Shown in pieces: positions 22,333-33,100 of a stretch of 64,000 nucleotides of DNA. The notes under the pieces were generated by a model. That model saw only the letters and a program-made list of their open reading frames with translations. It made no database searches and was not told where the DNA came from. Source of the stretch: Selaginella moellendorffii (taxonomy: Eukaryota > Streptophyta > Lycopodiopsida > Selaginellales > Selaginellaceae); contig NW_003314375.1 of the NCBI RefSeq assembly GCF_000143415.4, forward strand, positions 328,655-392,654. The letters run 5' to 3'. Positions within the stretch are counted from its first letter, which is position 1, and every line of letters starts with the position of its first letter. Position numbers and translations under genes: made by a program.

Positions 22333-22371
22333 CTCATAAACCCTAGAGCTTCGAGCTAGGGTTGCGTTGTC
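22333..22371. promoter_or_regulatory. 39-bp bidirectional promoter core with inverted telo-boxes
   Basis: The whole space between the VIP3 and GTPase start codons. It contains AAACCCTAG at 22338-22346 and CTAGGGTT at 22356-22363, which form an 8-bp inverted repeat around a 9-nt loop. Each gene thus sees a telo-box in the same relative orientation. Confidence 0.6.
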
Positions 22372-23786
22372 ATGGTCATGGGCGGGGGGCTCTTGGATTC
22401 GGACATGGAGGAAGAGCGGCATCTGGACAAGCTTTCCCGCCTCGTCCACCACCAGAACGAGTCCGCCGTCAGGAGGGCTGCGAACATCCAGGAGCGCAGG
22501 GAGAGCATCCAAAGGTACCGTAATACCATCCATAGCTTGCGCACACGCTCACCGTCATTGATTGCAGCTATCGGCCGGGGAGATGGATTGCCGAGACTGG
22601 GGGCTTCGAGGCCAAGAGCTTTGCGGTGCCAGAGGTGACGACGCTTCTCGTGGTTGGGCCGATGGGTGCGGGAAAGAGCACTCTCATCAACAACATGATC
22701 AGGGTGGTCAACGACATGAATGCGGGCTTCGACAGAGCTCAAGTGTGCGGTGAGTGATCCAGCAGCAGCAGCAGCAGCATCAGCTAGAACTCGTGTCTGA
22801 CTGTGTGCCAGGCGATCCGAGCGAGAATGGAACTCTCTTCCTCAGGGAGTACATGCTGTGCAACGCGGTGAAGAACATCTGCGTCTTTGACACTCGGGGT
22901 TTCTCGGAGGTGGACACCGACGAGGACCTGAGCATGGTGCGCGATTGGATGAAGAACGGCGTCAAGCATGGAGGGATCGTGCAGAGGTAGAGAAGAAGAG
23001 CGACGTTTTGGTCTCATGCATGAGACATGCAGGTCCGCGGGCCCTGACGTTGATTCGCTGTTCGTGAGAGCCCGGCACGGCCATCACTTGCACAGCGCTA
23101 CCAGGCAAGTTAACTTTGTCATCTTTGTGGTGAGCGCTGTGGCCGTCCACAGAGAGAGAAGGGCGGGGGCGGGAGCAACGCACCGCTCTCCCCTTGCCAA
23201 GATCTACAAGAGTTCTTTCCTCACATTCAAAGGTACTTGACGATGTTATAGGAGGAAGGAGTGCTCATTCTCTCGTCTCTCGAGCTGCGCAGACGATAGA
23301 CCTGTCGTGGTAATGACTCACGGTGACGAGCTGTCCGTCGAAGACCGAATCGCTGCACGGTTTCATCTCGGGGAGATTCTGGGCGTCTCTGCCGCAAACC
23401 AGATATTTGACATACCAGGTGCTCTCCTGAAAAGGTTCTGTGAGCTTGCTGACCGTGATATGTTGGCAGGCTACACCGGCAGATACATGGAAAAGCGCGA
23501 CCAAGACTTGGTTGCGGACATGACGACGCTGGACATGGTCGAGTATGCTCTGATGCGTGCAGACCGAAACCTGTGTTACAAGCAGTCTGCTCTGCTACAG
23601 GCGATAACTCTGGCCAGCAAGCAGCTGGGATTACGTGCTTTTACGCTGTCGCCGAATTCGCAGGCACCAGAGATGAATTTCTCGGCGCTGCTGCTGCTGG
23701 CGGCGGCGGCGGCGCTGCTCACTGCGTGGGTGTTCGTGGTGGCTGCGCTTGGATATGGTATCACGTACAGCAGCAGGAGGTCCTAG
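22372..23786 (+). CDS. Tail-anchored P-loop GTPase-like protein
   Basis: Six exons (22372-22514, 22568-22749, 22812-22986, 23033-23232, 23293-23418, 23470-23786) encode 380 residues. An N-terminal helical part (about 1-60) is followed by a Walker A loop near residue 80 (LLVVGPMGAGKSTLINNM) and a switch-II-like VFDTRGFSEVD. VVVMTHGDE could be the fourth GTPase motif, with THGD replacing N/TKxD. The last ~30 residues are a hydrophobic segment (LLLLAAAAALLTAWVFVVAA) before YSSRRS, so the protein is predicted to be tail-anchored in a membrane. I do not recognise a named family; dynamin-, septin- or IAN-like relatives are possible. Catalytic activity is inferred. Confidence 0.75.
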
Positions 23787-24006
23787 AAGATGTGTGTTGG
23801 CTTGTGTGTTTGTGTCTATCGTCTAGCTGCGTGTGTACATATTGGATATTTGGAATGAATGCGTTTAGTAAAGGTGCATAGGCTAGTCCACCAGGGGTGG
23901 CATGTTTAGGTAGTGGTAGGCAAGGAAGAAGGCAAGCACACACACGCAATCTCTTTCCCGAGCGCGCGCGCAAGAGGGTTGGGTTGGGTTGGGTTGGGTT
24001 TGGTTT
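23787..24006. other. Spacer with GGGTT repeats
   Basis: Upstream of the GPAT gene. A run of GGGTT units (about 23978-24000) resembles telomere-like sequence but is not the plant TTTAGGG repeat. Likely leader or promoter. Confidence 0.4.
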
Positions 24007-26058
24007 ATGGCGGCTGGGAGGAGCGGAGGAGGGGTGAGCGTCAGTGTGCCGCTGTCGTGCTTCCCAGTTCCGCGAATCTGTGGCGTGGCGCTTCCACGTG
24101 TGCGCGGCGGAGTTAGCAGCCGAGTTTCGTGGAGCATCATGGAGGAGCGGCCGTCGCCCCGGCGTCGAGGGAGGGGCGCCATTGCCGAGATGGTGGAGGC
24201 TGCCGCGGCGCAATGGGCAGTAGACGACGTTGCCACCACCGCTGCCGCCGCCGCTGCTGCTGCCGCCACCACCAATGACCACTCGGCGGCGTCCTCGTGC
24301 CACGAGGAGCAGCACGAGCACTCGTCCGTCTTCCAGGGCGTTGGCTCGGAACAAGGTGAACTTCGACTGGCTGGCTGGCTCACTGTTGCCACTCTCAAAC
24401 CCTATCCTTGGTCGCAGAATTGCTGCTTGGCATCGACAAGGAAGTGGCGGCGGGAAGGCTGCCTCCTCATGCCGGGGAGGGCATGAAGGACTTTTACGCA
24501 AACTATCGGGATGCGGTAAGAACACTCGAGTTATATCCTCCAAGTCCATGCTTCTCTTTGTCAGGTGCTACACAGCGAGTCCGAGACGGCACACAAATCG
24601 GTGGTACCGATCATGGCAACTGTTCTTGACCGAATCCTGTTGCAATTCGAGGTAGCTACGGGTGAACTTGTTTCTAGCTCGCTTGCCTTTTATAACATGG
24701 ATAAGGTTGTGCGCACTTGCAGGATCCCTTCACATTCCCTCCATACCATCAAAGCATGAGGGAGCCTTTTGATTATTACAAGTTTGGCCAGGAGTACATC
24801 CGTCCCTTGCTTCACTTCGGGTAAGGTGGTGGTGGCGTTGGCAACAGAGAAAATTCGTAAAACCGCTTGTCTCTGAGCAGTAAATCATATCTCGGTAACA
24901 AGGAGCACTGGGATGCAATCGAAAACCAAGTGCAACAGGTATAATTCTTTTTCCTTGCTTGTTTGCCAATCAACTCTATAATCTTTCTCTCGACTCCATC
25001 AATGCAGGGGCACAACGTGGTTCTTTTCTCGAACCATCAAACGGAAGCCGATCCTGCAATCATCGCATTGCTTCTGGAGGGCTCGCATCCTTATCTTGCG
25101 GAGAGAATGGTATTGCTTCCTGGATGTGAGCTTCGCAGCTTGCAAGACTATATGCTCTACTGACCAAGTGACTGTGTCAACGGTGACAGACGTACATAGC
25201 CGGGGACAGGGTCATCTTGGACCCGTTTTGTAAGCCCTTCAGCATGGGAAGGTTCGATCTCTTTCTCTTCTTCGTTGACACTGGTGCCGGTGTTTTGCCG
25301 CCAGGAATCTTATCTGCGTTCATTCGAAGAAGCATATCAACGACGACCCTGAGCTTGTGGAGATGAAGCGACGTGCAAACACACGGGCTCTCAAGGAGCT
25401 GGCCGTCCTTCTCAGGTGGTTTCTCTGTCCTGCCTCTTAACTTGCAACGTTTCTCAGATTGCCAGCATTGGTAGGAGCGGGAAGCAGCTAATATGGATTG
25501 CGCCTAGTGGCGGCCGTGATCGCCCCGATCCCGTCACCAACGAATGGACTCCAGTAAGCTTGTATTGTTTCTGTGGTGGCTAGTGACAGGGTGACATGCG
25601 CACTTCCAGGCAGTTTTCGACCCGGCGGCCGTGGACAACATGAGGCGGCTGGTTGAGCGCGGTGACGTTCCAGGACACATGTATCCGATGGCTCTACTCA
25701 GCTACAACATCATGCCGCCTCCACCCAAGGTGAGAGAGCTGGTTTGTCCGGGCGATGGACTCATTTCATTGCCATGCACAGGTCCAAAAGGCGATTGGAG
25801 AGAGACGTCTCGTAGGATATCACGGGGTCGGCCTCTCCGTTGGTTCCGAAGTCAATTTTGGACAGGTGAGCCTTGCTTTTCCTGGGACAAGGAACAAACG
25901 CGTTGGCTTTTGTGCCTTTGCAGGAGGATGCTCACCAAAGTGTGTGGGAATCAGTGAGGGAGCAGTACGCGCTGCTTCACAAGGCCGTGCATGGAAACGA
26001 GGGGCCAAGCGCCTCCACACCCGCCTGTAGTCTATCTCAGCCTTGGCTCGCGACATAA
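24007..26058 (+). CDS. ATS1: Plastid glycerol-3-phosphate acyltransferase (ATS1 type)
   Basis: Soluble stromal enzyme that transfers an acyl group from acyl-ACP to sn-glycerol-3-phosphate, the first step of plastid glycerolipid synthesis. Multi-exon; exon 1 is 24007-24355. The acyltransferase motif [18 protein letters not shown] (H-x4-D) is present, with [36 protein letters not shown] and [17 protein letters not shown] as in the family. I chose the ATG at 24007 because it adds a Ser/Arg-rich, acid-poor sequence ([19 protein letters not shown] onward) suited to a transit peptide; starting at 24139 would remove it. A polyalanine run precedes the mature domain. The C-terminus ends shortly after [12 protein letters not shown]. 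Confidence 0.88.
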
Positions 26059-26328
26059 CATCCGCGCAACACTATTCGGCAACAGCAACAACACAACTCC
26101 ACCTTACTTGAAACTGTGCATACCGCTGAAGGAAAATTTTTCATTCTCCACTCTGTTCTTGTTCTTGTATAGACGATTGATCGATCGACACGGCCAGCCA
26201 ACACGCGTGGAGAGCGCCGTTGGCTTTTGTACTCATTGGGAAAAACAAGTTTATATATCTTCTTTGGCCACGCGTCTAGCAACCTTGATAAGCAGAGCGG
26301 TGGAGTGGGATTAGCACGACAGTGGCAA

Positions 26329-26686
26329 ATGGCCGAGAGGAAGGGGACGAGCGAGGAGGAGGGGCGGCAGTCCTCAATCGGCACGGAGCCGCGGACACTG
26401 AATGCACAGGAGATGCAACACGTCAAGGTGGTGTTTTGATTCTCTGGTTTAGTTTTTCCAAATGCGAGCGAGAGAGAGATGGCTGAAACAGGGGGCTGTG
26501 GAGGATGCATTCCAGTCGAGCGACACTCAAGAGAAAGCCATGGCTGCGCTATCCTCGTCGCAGCCTCCGCCTACTGCCCCTCGTTCGGCACTTGTAAGAA
26601 TTCCGAGCAAGCGTGCATGCCGATTGTTATCTTTTGACGTTTCTCCGCTTTGGCAAAGCAGGAGGACAAGGGCGAGGTCAAGTGAT
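26329..26686 (+). CDS. Small 74-residue protein of unknown function
   Basis: Three short exons, 26329-26427 (99 nt), 26492-26593 (102 nt) and 26663-26686 (24 nt), have good GT-AG borders and join without frame change to a TGA. The protein starts MAERKGTSEEEGRQSSIGTE, has a central helix-like LNAQEMQHVKGAVEDAFQSS, then a Pro/Ser-rich stretch and the end ALEDKGEVK. It is acidic, with no signal peptide and no cysteines. I do not recognise a family. Support is the exact phase match of all three exons and typical local intron sizes (64 and 69 nt). It lies between GPAT and DA1-like, same strand. Confidence 0.5.
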
Positions 26687-27034
26687 CCGAGCCGTACTAC
26701 GTGGGCCGGAGGGATTTAAGTATAACTTATCAGAGGGATGGATGGATGGATACATCGCAAACAAAGAAAAGAAAAAAGGAAAATATAGGTGGCTTAGCCT
26801 AGATCAAATGTGTTTGTTTTGGCTTGGTCATTGCTGGGAGAGGGTGTGCGCGTCATGGATTGTGTGAGTGAATAGAAGAGGAGTGAAGGAAGAGGGATGT
26901 CTTACTCTCGCTTCAAGAGGGTCCCAAGATGATGCGCCTCTTGAGATGCTCCGCCCTTCATACTGGACAAACCGCGGCCAAGGGGCAACGAGGACAAGAA
27001 GACGAGCAGCAGCAGCGGCGCACCAAGCTGCAAA
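26687..27034. other. Spacer upstream of DA1-like gene
   Basis: No gene recognised. Contains a short GGAT run near 26738-26750. Probably the 3' flank of the small gene and the promoter and leader of the DA1-like gene. Confidence 0.5.
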
Positions 27035-29167
27035 ATGGGGCAGTCCATGTCGATCCTCAATCCCATCGACGAAATCTTCCTCCAGGTAAGTCATCCCGGC
27101 GCTTTGCAATGCAATCCATATATCTGTGCCTTGGGTTGTGTCGATCTCGTTTGTCCGGCTGTGCGTGACAAACGCCAGCCCAGGAGCAGGACCCGGCAGC
27201 CCAGCAGCAGCGGGGGTTTGTCGTCTCTGCGCTCGCGCTTGCGTTCCCTCCTCTCGTCAATGTTTAAGGTATTCCTCCTCTGTTTCTTTCTCCTCGTCGC
27301 CCCTCACGCAACATAGGAATGCGAGCGCGTGCATGTTGTTCCCCTTGCCCATCCATCGCCCCCGCTCTTCAAGCCGTAATCTGTTTTGCATTGCCCGCAG
27401 GATGGACGCAGGAATGCGCTGACTGATGACGACCACCATCGCACTCCTGCGCCAGACAATAATGACTACGGTAGAACTCCGTGTGGCCTGTGTTCGCACT
27501 CTAATGTCCACACTGCAGAAAGATTTGGCCCGTTTGGATCGAGCTACGAGGAGGAGCTTGCGAGAGCCGTGCAAGAGAGCATGGACTTGGACAGCCAAAG
27601 CAGAAGCAGGAGTGCTCCCAGCCCGAGCAAACAAAGGTTGGCAGCCCATCCCGTTTATGTGTGTAGTCTTCAACTCCCTTGATGCACAGATATATATGTG
27701 CTGGGTGCAACCAGGAGATCGGACCGGGGCGCTTCCTCAGTTGTCTTGGTTCTGTGTGGCATCCACAGTGCTTCCGCTGCAAAGCATGCGGAGATCCCAT
27801 ATCGGGTTCACAGGTTTCTCGACTTTGATGACCCTCCACCCACGCTCCTCGTGTATTTCTTGCAGTTTGCCTTGTCCGGGAGTGACCGCTACCACAAGGA
27901 GTGTTACAGGGATTTGTATCATCCCAAGTGTGAAGTCTGCCACCAGTTTGTATGTTTTGTTGAGCTTTATATGCGGATGGTATTTACTTCCAGTCATTCA
28001 GATTCCACCGAATTCCTCTGGCCTGATAGAGTACCGCGCACATCCTTTCTGGGGACAAAAGTATTGCCCCTTGCACGAAAAGGACTCCACCCCTCGATGT
28101 TGCAGTTGTGAGCGAGTGGAGGTAAGGCCTGTTTTTACTGCCTTGTCGACTGCTTGACCGGCCGGGGTGACATACATGCAGGCTCGAGACGCACGGTTTG
28201 TGAGCCTGGACGATGGACGGAAGCTGTGCCTAGAATGCTTAGATTCGGCAGTCATGGATACGCACGAGTGCCAGCATCTCTACCACGAAATTCTGGATTT
28301 CTACGAAGGAATGAACATGAAGATCTCGCAGTCGATACCGATGCTTCTGGTGGAGCGACAAGCACTCAACGAAGCTCGTGAGCACGAACGAGACGTAAGT
28401 TTTTGTATGCTCGTCCCGTGTATAGGCAGGCATTCATTCTGTTGCTTGCGCACAGGGCTACCACCACTTGCCAGAAACAAGGGGCCTCTGCCTGTCGGAG
28501 GAGCAGACTGTTAGCACTGTAAGTAAGTCCGAAACCTCCAACCTCTGGAAAGTTTCTGATGGTGAAGCGCTTTCAGGTGTACAGAAAGCCAAAGGCTTCA
28601 CGTAGCAATCCAGTGGGCAGTATGCGCAAGGAATCACTCAGGCTCCGACGCCAGTGCGAAGTCACCGCTATCCTTGTTCTGTACGGCCTTCCACGGTGAG
28701 TTCAGTTCAGTTCTCGCCACGAAACACTCTGATCATGTTTGCAGTCTGCTCACTGGCTCCATCCTGGCTCACGAGCTCATGCATGCCTGGCTCCGGCTAA
28801 ATGGTGAGCTCCCTGAACTTGTGTTGCTAGAACTTGGCTCGACACATATTTGCTTCTCTCTGTTGAAGGCTATCCGCACCAGTTGAATCCAGCGGTGGAG
28901 GAGGGCATTTGTCAAGTGATGGCACACACTTGGCTCGAGTCGCAGATCGGCAGCAGCGGCGGCAGCAGCAGCAGCTCGTCAGGTGGCAAGCAGAAGCCAA
29001 AGTCGATCAACAACGATCGTTTCCAGGAATTCTTTCTCCACCAGATTGCCATGGACTCATCACCGGCATATGGCGATGGATTCAGAGCAGGGCATCAGTC
29101 GGTGGTGCAGTTTGGTCTGTCGAGAACGCTCGAGCACATAAAGCTGACGGGCAGTTTTCCTGTGTGA
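27035..29167 (+). CDS. DA1-like ubiquitin-activated LIM peptidase
   Basis: Family that restricts organ size by cleaving growth regulators. Multi-exon; exon 1 is 27035-27085. Domains in order: a short N-terminus ([17 protein letters not shown]) and an Arg/Ser-rich exon, one ubiquitin-interacting motif ([16 protein letters not shown]), a LIM domain ([19 protein letters not shown], then [32 protein letters not shown]), a second LIM-like part ([21 protein letters not shown]), and the peptidase region with zinc motif [14 protein letters not shown] (HExxH) and [16 protein letters not shown]. It ends [12 protein letters not shown] as in Arabidopsis DA1. Only one UIM is visible, where Arabidopsis DA1 has two, so the N-terminus is shorter than usual. 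Confidence 0.9.
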
Positions 29168-29254
29168 AGAAAACACCAAAACAAAACACTTTTCTTCAAA
29201 TATTCAGAAGGAGAAGCGACTCGGGTTTGCGTTTCTTGGTTGTTTGATCCAGAC

Positions 29255-30131
29255 ATGGAGCGCCCTGTGCTGCTGCTGCTGCTGCTGCTACTGGTGTTCG
29301 TGGCGGCGGGCGCTTGCGCTGCCGCTGGTGACGACGCCGTGGAAGGGCCGCACCTCTTGTACCTCAGCGACAGGAATTTCGAGCACGACACACAAGCAGC
29401 AACCGGGCAGACGACTGGATCGTGGTAAGAAAATGCACAGGGAAGCAACCCTTTGGCAGTGTGGCCGTGCTTGTGCAGGCTGGTGCTCTTCACTGATCCG
29501 GATTTCGAGGGGGGCAAAGATGCCGAGCTCGCTCTTCGCAAGCTTCTCGAAGAGACGAGGGACGGGCACCCCCTCTTTGCCAAGGTAAGTTGAACTTCGT
29601 TGGTTTCGTGAGACGAGTCGCGTCCTCTCCCAAAGGTGGATGTAGCCAAGAGTCCCAAGACACGCAAGCGCTTTTCCATCACGAACCCGCCACAGCTCAA
29701 GCTGTTCCACGACAGGCGCATGTTTGACTACTCGGGCGACTGGACCGCCGAAACCATCTCGGAGTTTGTCAAGGTTTGTGGTAGTTTTCGTTTCTCCTTG
29801 GAAACCGTTTGCGTTGCTGCTGCTTGCAGCAAGGATGGAAGGAAACGAGAGCGGAGGAGGTGCCGCCGGAAGCTGCGCTCGGAGGCGATCTCATGGAAGC
29901 GTTCCAGCACAAATACTCCCAGGCGTTGCAGGTGTGCCCCTGTGGTTATGCTTGCATTTCTCTGACGGGCTTGTCATCCAGTTCTTGGGGAGCCATCCCA
30001 TGGCGCTTGCCGTGGCTGGAACCATGGTTGCAGTGGCGGGCTACTCAATCACCAGCGGCATTCTGGGGGGCAATGGCAAAGCGAGGCGGAGGAGTGGCAA
30101 GAAGTCAGCTAGAGGCAGGAAGAAAGATTAA
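29255..30131 (+). CDS. Thioredoxin-like ER membrane protein lacking CxxC
   Basis: Five exons encode roughly 210 residues. A strong signal peptide (MERPVLLLLLLLLVFVAAGA) precedes a thioredoxin-like fold: LLYLSDRNFE, SWLVLFTDPDFEGGK at the usual active-site strand, HPLFAKVDVAKSPKTRKRF, and LKLFHDRRMFDYSGDW. The position normally holding CxxC reads DPDF, so no redox activity is expected. A late transmembrane segment (PMALAVAGTMVAVAGYSI) is followed by a very basic tail ending RKKD, which could act as an ER-retrieval signal (inference). The exact subfamily is not recognised; non-redox PDI-like proteins are the nearest idea. Confidence 0.7.
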
Positions 30132-30191
30132 GACGTAAAAATGCTATAAATTTAATCCACTAAATTAGGAAATTAGGGCAGCTCCTCCCTT

Positions 30192-30200
30192 AAACCCTAA
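30192..30200 (+). promoter_or_regulatory. Telo-box upstream of HAT1-type gene
   Basis: AAACCCTAA ends 8 nt before the ATG at 30209. Confidence 0.4.
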
Positions 30201-30208
30201 TTCTTGCC

Positions 30209-32059
30209 ATGGGGGACGAGAGCAGCAGCAAGCGGCGGAAAGTGGCCTTCTCTAGCGCCGCAGGTGTGTTTTCCTCTCACTCGCCACGGTCGGGAGTCAC
30301 TTTTCCCCTTGCAGATCGAAATGCGGAGTTTTGCCTGGCCAAAGACGCCATCAAACTACACCTCGGTATAAATGTCGTTTCCTTTCTCGCTTCGTCTTCT
30401 CATTGCCGCTTGTCCTCCTCACAGTCAGCTCCATCGATGACTTCCAAGACAGCAATCTAGGCTTCTGCCCCACATTTCTGGAAGAGCACTTCGGCGAGAG
30501 CGGCAAAATCTACGGCTACAAAGGACTCAAGGTTTAGCCAGGATCACCACAAATACGGCAATAATCTCTTTCTCTCAGGTCGATATCTGGTTGCACAGCT
30601 CCTCCTTCCATGCCTATGCGGATATCAAGTACGACTCGATCGTTCCTGTAAGTTGTAGAAGGTCTTCTTGTGGAGCTCAAAGAATCTAACCAAGTAGTGT
30701 CTCCAGGTTCCCAAGTCTCGCGAGAAATTGGAAGATGTCTTGAAGGTTTATTTTCGAGTTGTAAGGTTTCGTCTTTCACATTGTGGGGCCTGCAGGACGT
30801 TTTTGGCGATGGCTTAGTCGAGAACCGAGATATATTTTCCAAGCAACTTTCCTCATTCAGCTCGCAGTTCAGGTTTGTGGAACACCTGGGTTTGCTGCTC
30901 TTATCATTCACTACACAGTGATCTCTTATCGAAATATGCGGAACACATAGCCTCGTGGCAAGCACCGGCCGATAGTTTCACTCGAAACCAGGTTGGTGCA
31001 TCCTAAACCACTGCTTTTGCAATCATGGGAGCTTTCAGGTTTTCCGCCTCGAGCTAGCGAGCTCGGAGTCACGAGTCTGGCATCAAAGGCTGAATCCACT
31101 TGTCCTGTGGTTTGTGGAAGGTTTGTGAGGTCGTATTCTCAGGTAGAGAGGATTGATGAGACTGAGCGACAGGTGCAAGCTGCATCGAAGTGGATGACCC
31201 ACGCTGGGAAGTTTATGTGGCTGTTGAAACGACAAGGGACGTACACAAGGTGACCGGCTTCTGTAACGTTTACCGTTTCTTTCACTACCCAGACAGCTCG
31301 AGGCTCCGCATCAGTCAAGTAAGTTTGGAGCGTTCTCTGACGCATCTTTTCAACCCCGCTCTCCTTTTCCAGATATTGGTGCTCCCACCTTACCAGAACA
31401 AACAGCACGGCTACCATCTGGTGAATGCCGTCAACGACATCGCCATGCGCAGGAACTCCTTCGACGTGACAATGGAGGATCCATCCGATAAGCTGCAGCT
31501 ACTGCGTGATTGCATGGACGTGATGCGGCTGCTGGACTCCACGCCTGTGCTATCCCAGGTGAGACTTGCTGTCCAACGGATAAAGGAAGGCAAAACGGGG
31601 TCGGAGGAGCTCCTGCCCCCCTCCAACCTGGCTTGTGTGGTGCGGCGGGAGTTGAAGATCAGCAAAGTTCAGTTCAAGAGATGCTGGGAAGTGATGATCC
31701 TTGTGCATCTGGATCCCGGCGACGAGAAGGCATTTACGGAGCTCCTGTCGAAGCGGCTATCCGCAGAGCTCTTCGAGAGCAAGGAAAGCCAGCAGCCAAA
31801 GCTCAAGCACGTTGTTGACACTGAGAACAAGTACGACAGCAGCAAGACGTTCGTGATGATGAAGTTCAGGCAAAGGGATGGGGGTGACGAAGCGCAGGAT
31901 GGGGAAGTGGATGCGTCTCAGAGGGAGGAAGCGTTGAAGGAATTGGTCAAAGAAAAGAAGAGTCACATTTTGTCAGCGGTGAAGAAGGTGGCAAGCTTGT
32001 GCAACCTACGTGGAACTCCTGTACACTTCAACCCGCGGGTGTGGATTGAGCAGAGCTAG
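30209..32059 (+). CDS. HAG2: Type B histone acetyltransferase catalytic subunit (HAT1/HAG2)
   Basis: Acetylates newly made histone H4 before deposition. Multi-exon. The spliced protein starts MGDESSSKRRKVAFSSAADR, with the N-terminal HAT1 domain LGFCPTFLEEHFGESGKIYG, YKGLKVDIWLHSSSFHAY and KYDSIVP. The GNAT core contains WEVYVAVETTRD, TGFCNVYRFFHYPDSSRLR, then the acetyl-CoA loop ISQILVLPPYQNKQHGYHLV, as in HAT1. After DITVEDPS-like VTMEDPSDKLQLLRDCMD comes a helical C-terminus. It has the family's usual domain content. The stop codon lies 21 bp from the stop of the convergent SWIM-RING gene. Confidence 0.92.
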
Positions 32060-32080
32060 AAATTGGAAGCCACCTTATCT

Positions 32081-32932
32081 TCATCGTCTTGCGATCCACT
32101 CGTAGCAGCCGGGGTAGAGGGCCTCGAGGCTGGTGTTGGCTTCGTTGTGATCCTCCGAGTAGGACGCCAGGTTGACATAGCCGGAGGAGCTAGCGTCGGC
32201 TGTGGCACCGCATTTGTGCTCCCACACCGCCCTGCAGTAGATGCAAGTGACCTTGGAATAGGACGAGGACTTGCTGCGGCTCCAGCGGTCAAAGCAGTCC
32301 TTGTGAACGTTGTTCCCGCATGACTTGCAAAAGACGAGCTCTTCGGCGGGGCTACCATCTGCGCTTGCCATGGCCTCGTAGCATATGGGGCAGTCCCCTT
32401 CAATGCTCCTCTGGATGCTCTTGGCCTCCGTGTGTCCATCCTCGTCCTTGTCCTTGCCGTGGATCTGTTTGAAGCGCTGGCGCACCCGCTGGCTGGCTAG
32501 CACCGCCTCCTCGCCGTTGGACGCGCACATCTGCAGCAGCTCCTTGACCTCCGAGGAGAGGAGCGCCTTCTGCCACAAGCGGTGGTCGGTGCGCGGGAGC
32601 TTGACAACTCGTAGCAGCACAAACAGGATGTGCTTGCAAGTGTAGCAGCGGCCAAAGTCTGGGCAGTCGCAGCTTGGATTCTTGTCCAGGGTCACATTGT
32701 ACACATTCCCGGTGGCACCCAGGATGACGAAACTGCCGCGGCTGCAATCGGCCTCGATGTCCTTGTCGATGAGATACAAGCGGTGCTCTACCGCCCGCTC
32801 CATCCGCTCCTGTACCTGCTTTGAGGGCATGCTCACGAACCGCGCCGCCCGCTCCTCCGCCGCCGCCGCCGCCTCCTCCGCATCCTCGTCCTCGTCCTCG
32901 TCCTCCTTCTTCCTCTTCCTCGCTGACCTCAT
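32081..32932 (-). CDS. SWIM and RING zinc-finger protein (ZSWIM2-like E3 ligase)
   Basis: Intronless, 283 residues. A basic/acidic N-terminus (MRSARKRKKEDEDEDEDAEE, then an alanine run) leads to a SWIM finger (CDCPDFGRCYTCKHILFVLL, pattern CxC-xn-CxH) near residues 100-125. A RING-type finger follows near 195-255 (CPICYEAM, FCKSCGNNVHKDCFDRW, CIYCRAVW). SWIM plus RING suggests a ubiquitin ligase like ZSWIM2/MEX; partner and substrate are unknown. The ATG at 32932 is preferred over an in-frame one at 33031, whose extra 33 residues show no domain. Confidence 0.85.
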   Translation of the reverse strand: MRSARKRKKEDEDEDEDAEEAAAAAEERAARFVSMPSKQVQERMERAVEHRLYLIDKDIEADCSRGSFVILGATGNVYNVTLDKNPSCDCPDFGRCYTCKHILFVLLRVVKLPRTDHRLWQKALLSSEVKELLQMCASNGEEAVLASQRVRQRFKQIHGKDKDEDGHTEAKSIQRSIEGDCPICYEAMASADGSPAEELVFCKSCGNNVHKDCFDRWSRSKSSSYSKVTCIYCRAVWEHKCGATADASSSGYVNLASYSEDHNEANTSLEALYPGCYEWIARR

Positions 32933-33100
32933 CGCGCGCCCTAAAATGTACGTTAGGGCATGGTCTTTTTCCCGCGGCGAAGGTGAGAAACTGTCGCAAG
33001 CCAAGCAAAGTCGGCCGGCTTCACGCGCCACCTCACTCTCTCTCTCTCTCTCTCACGCTCGCAACCCAATCCCCTGGAATGCATTCACATGTAGAGCGCC

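Noticed and set aside
23978-24006. Possible interstitial telomere
   Set aside because: The units are GGGTT, not TTTAGGG, and only a few copies are present.
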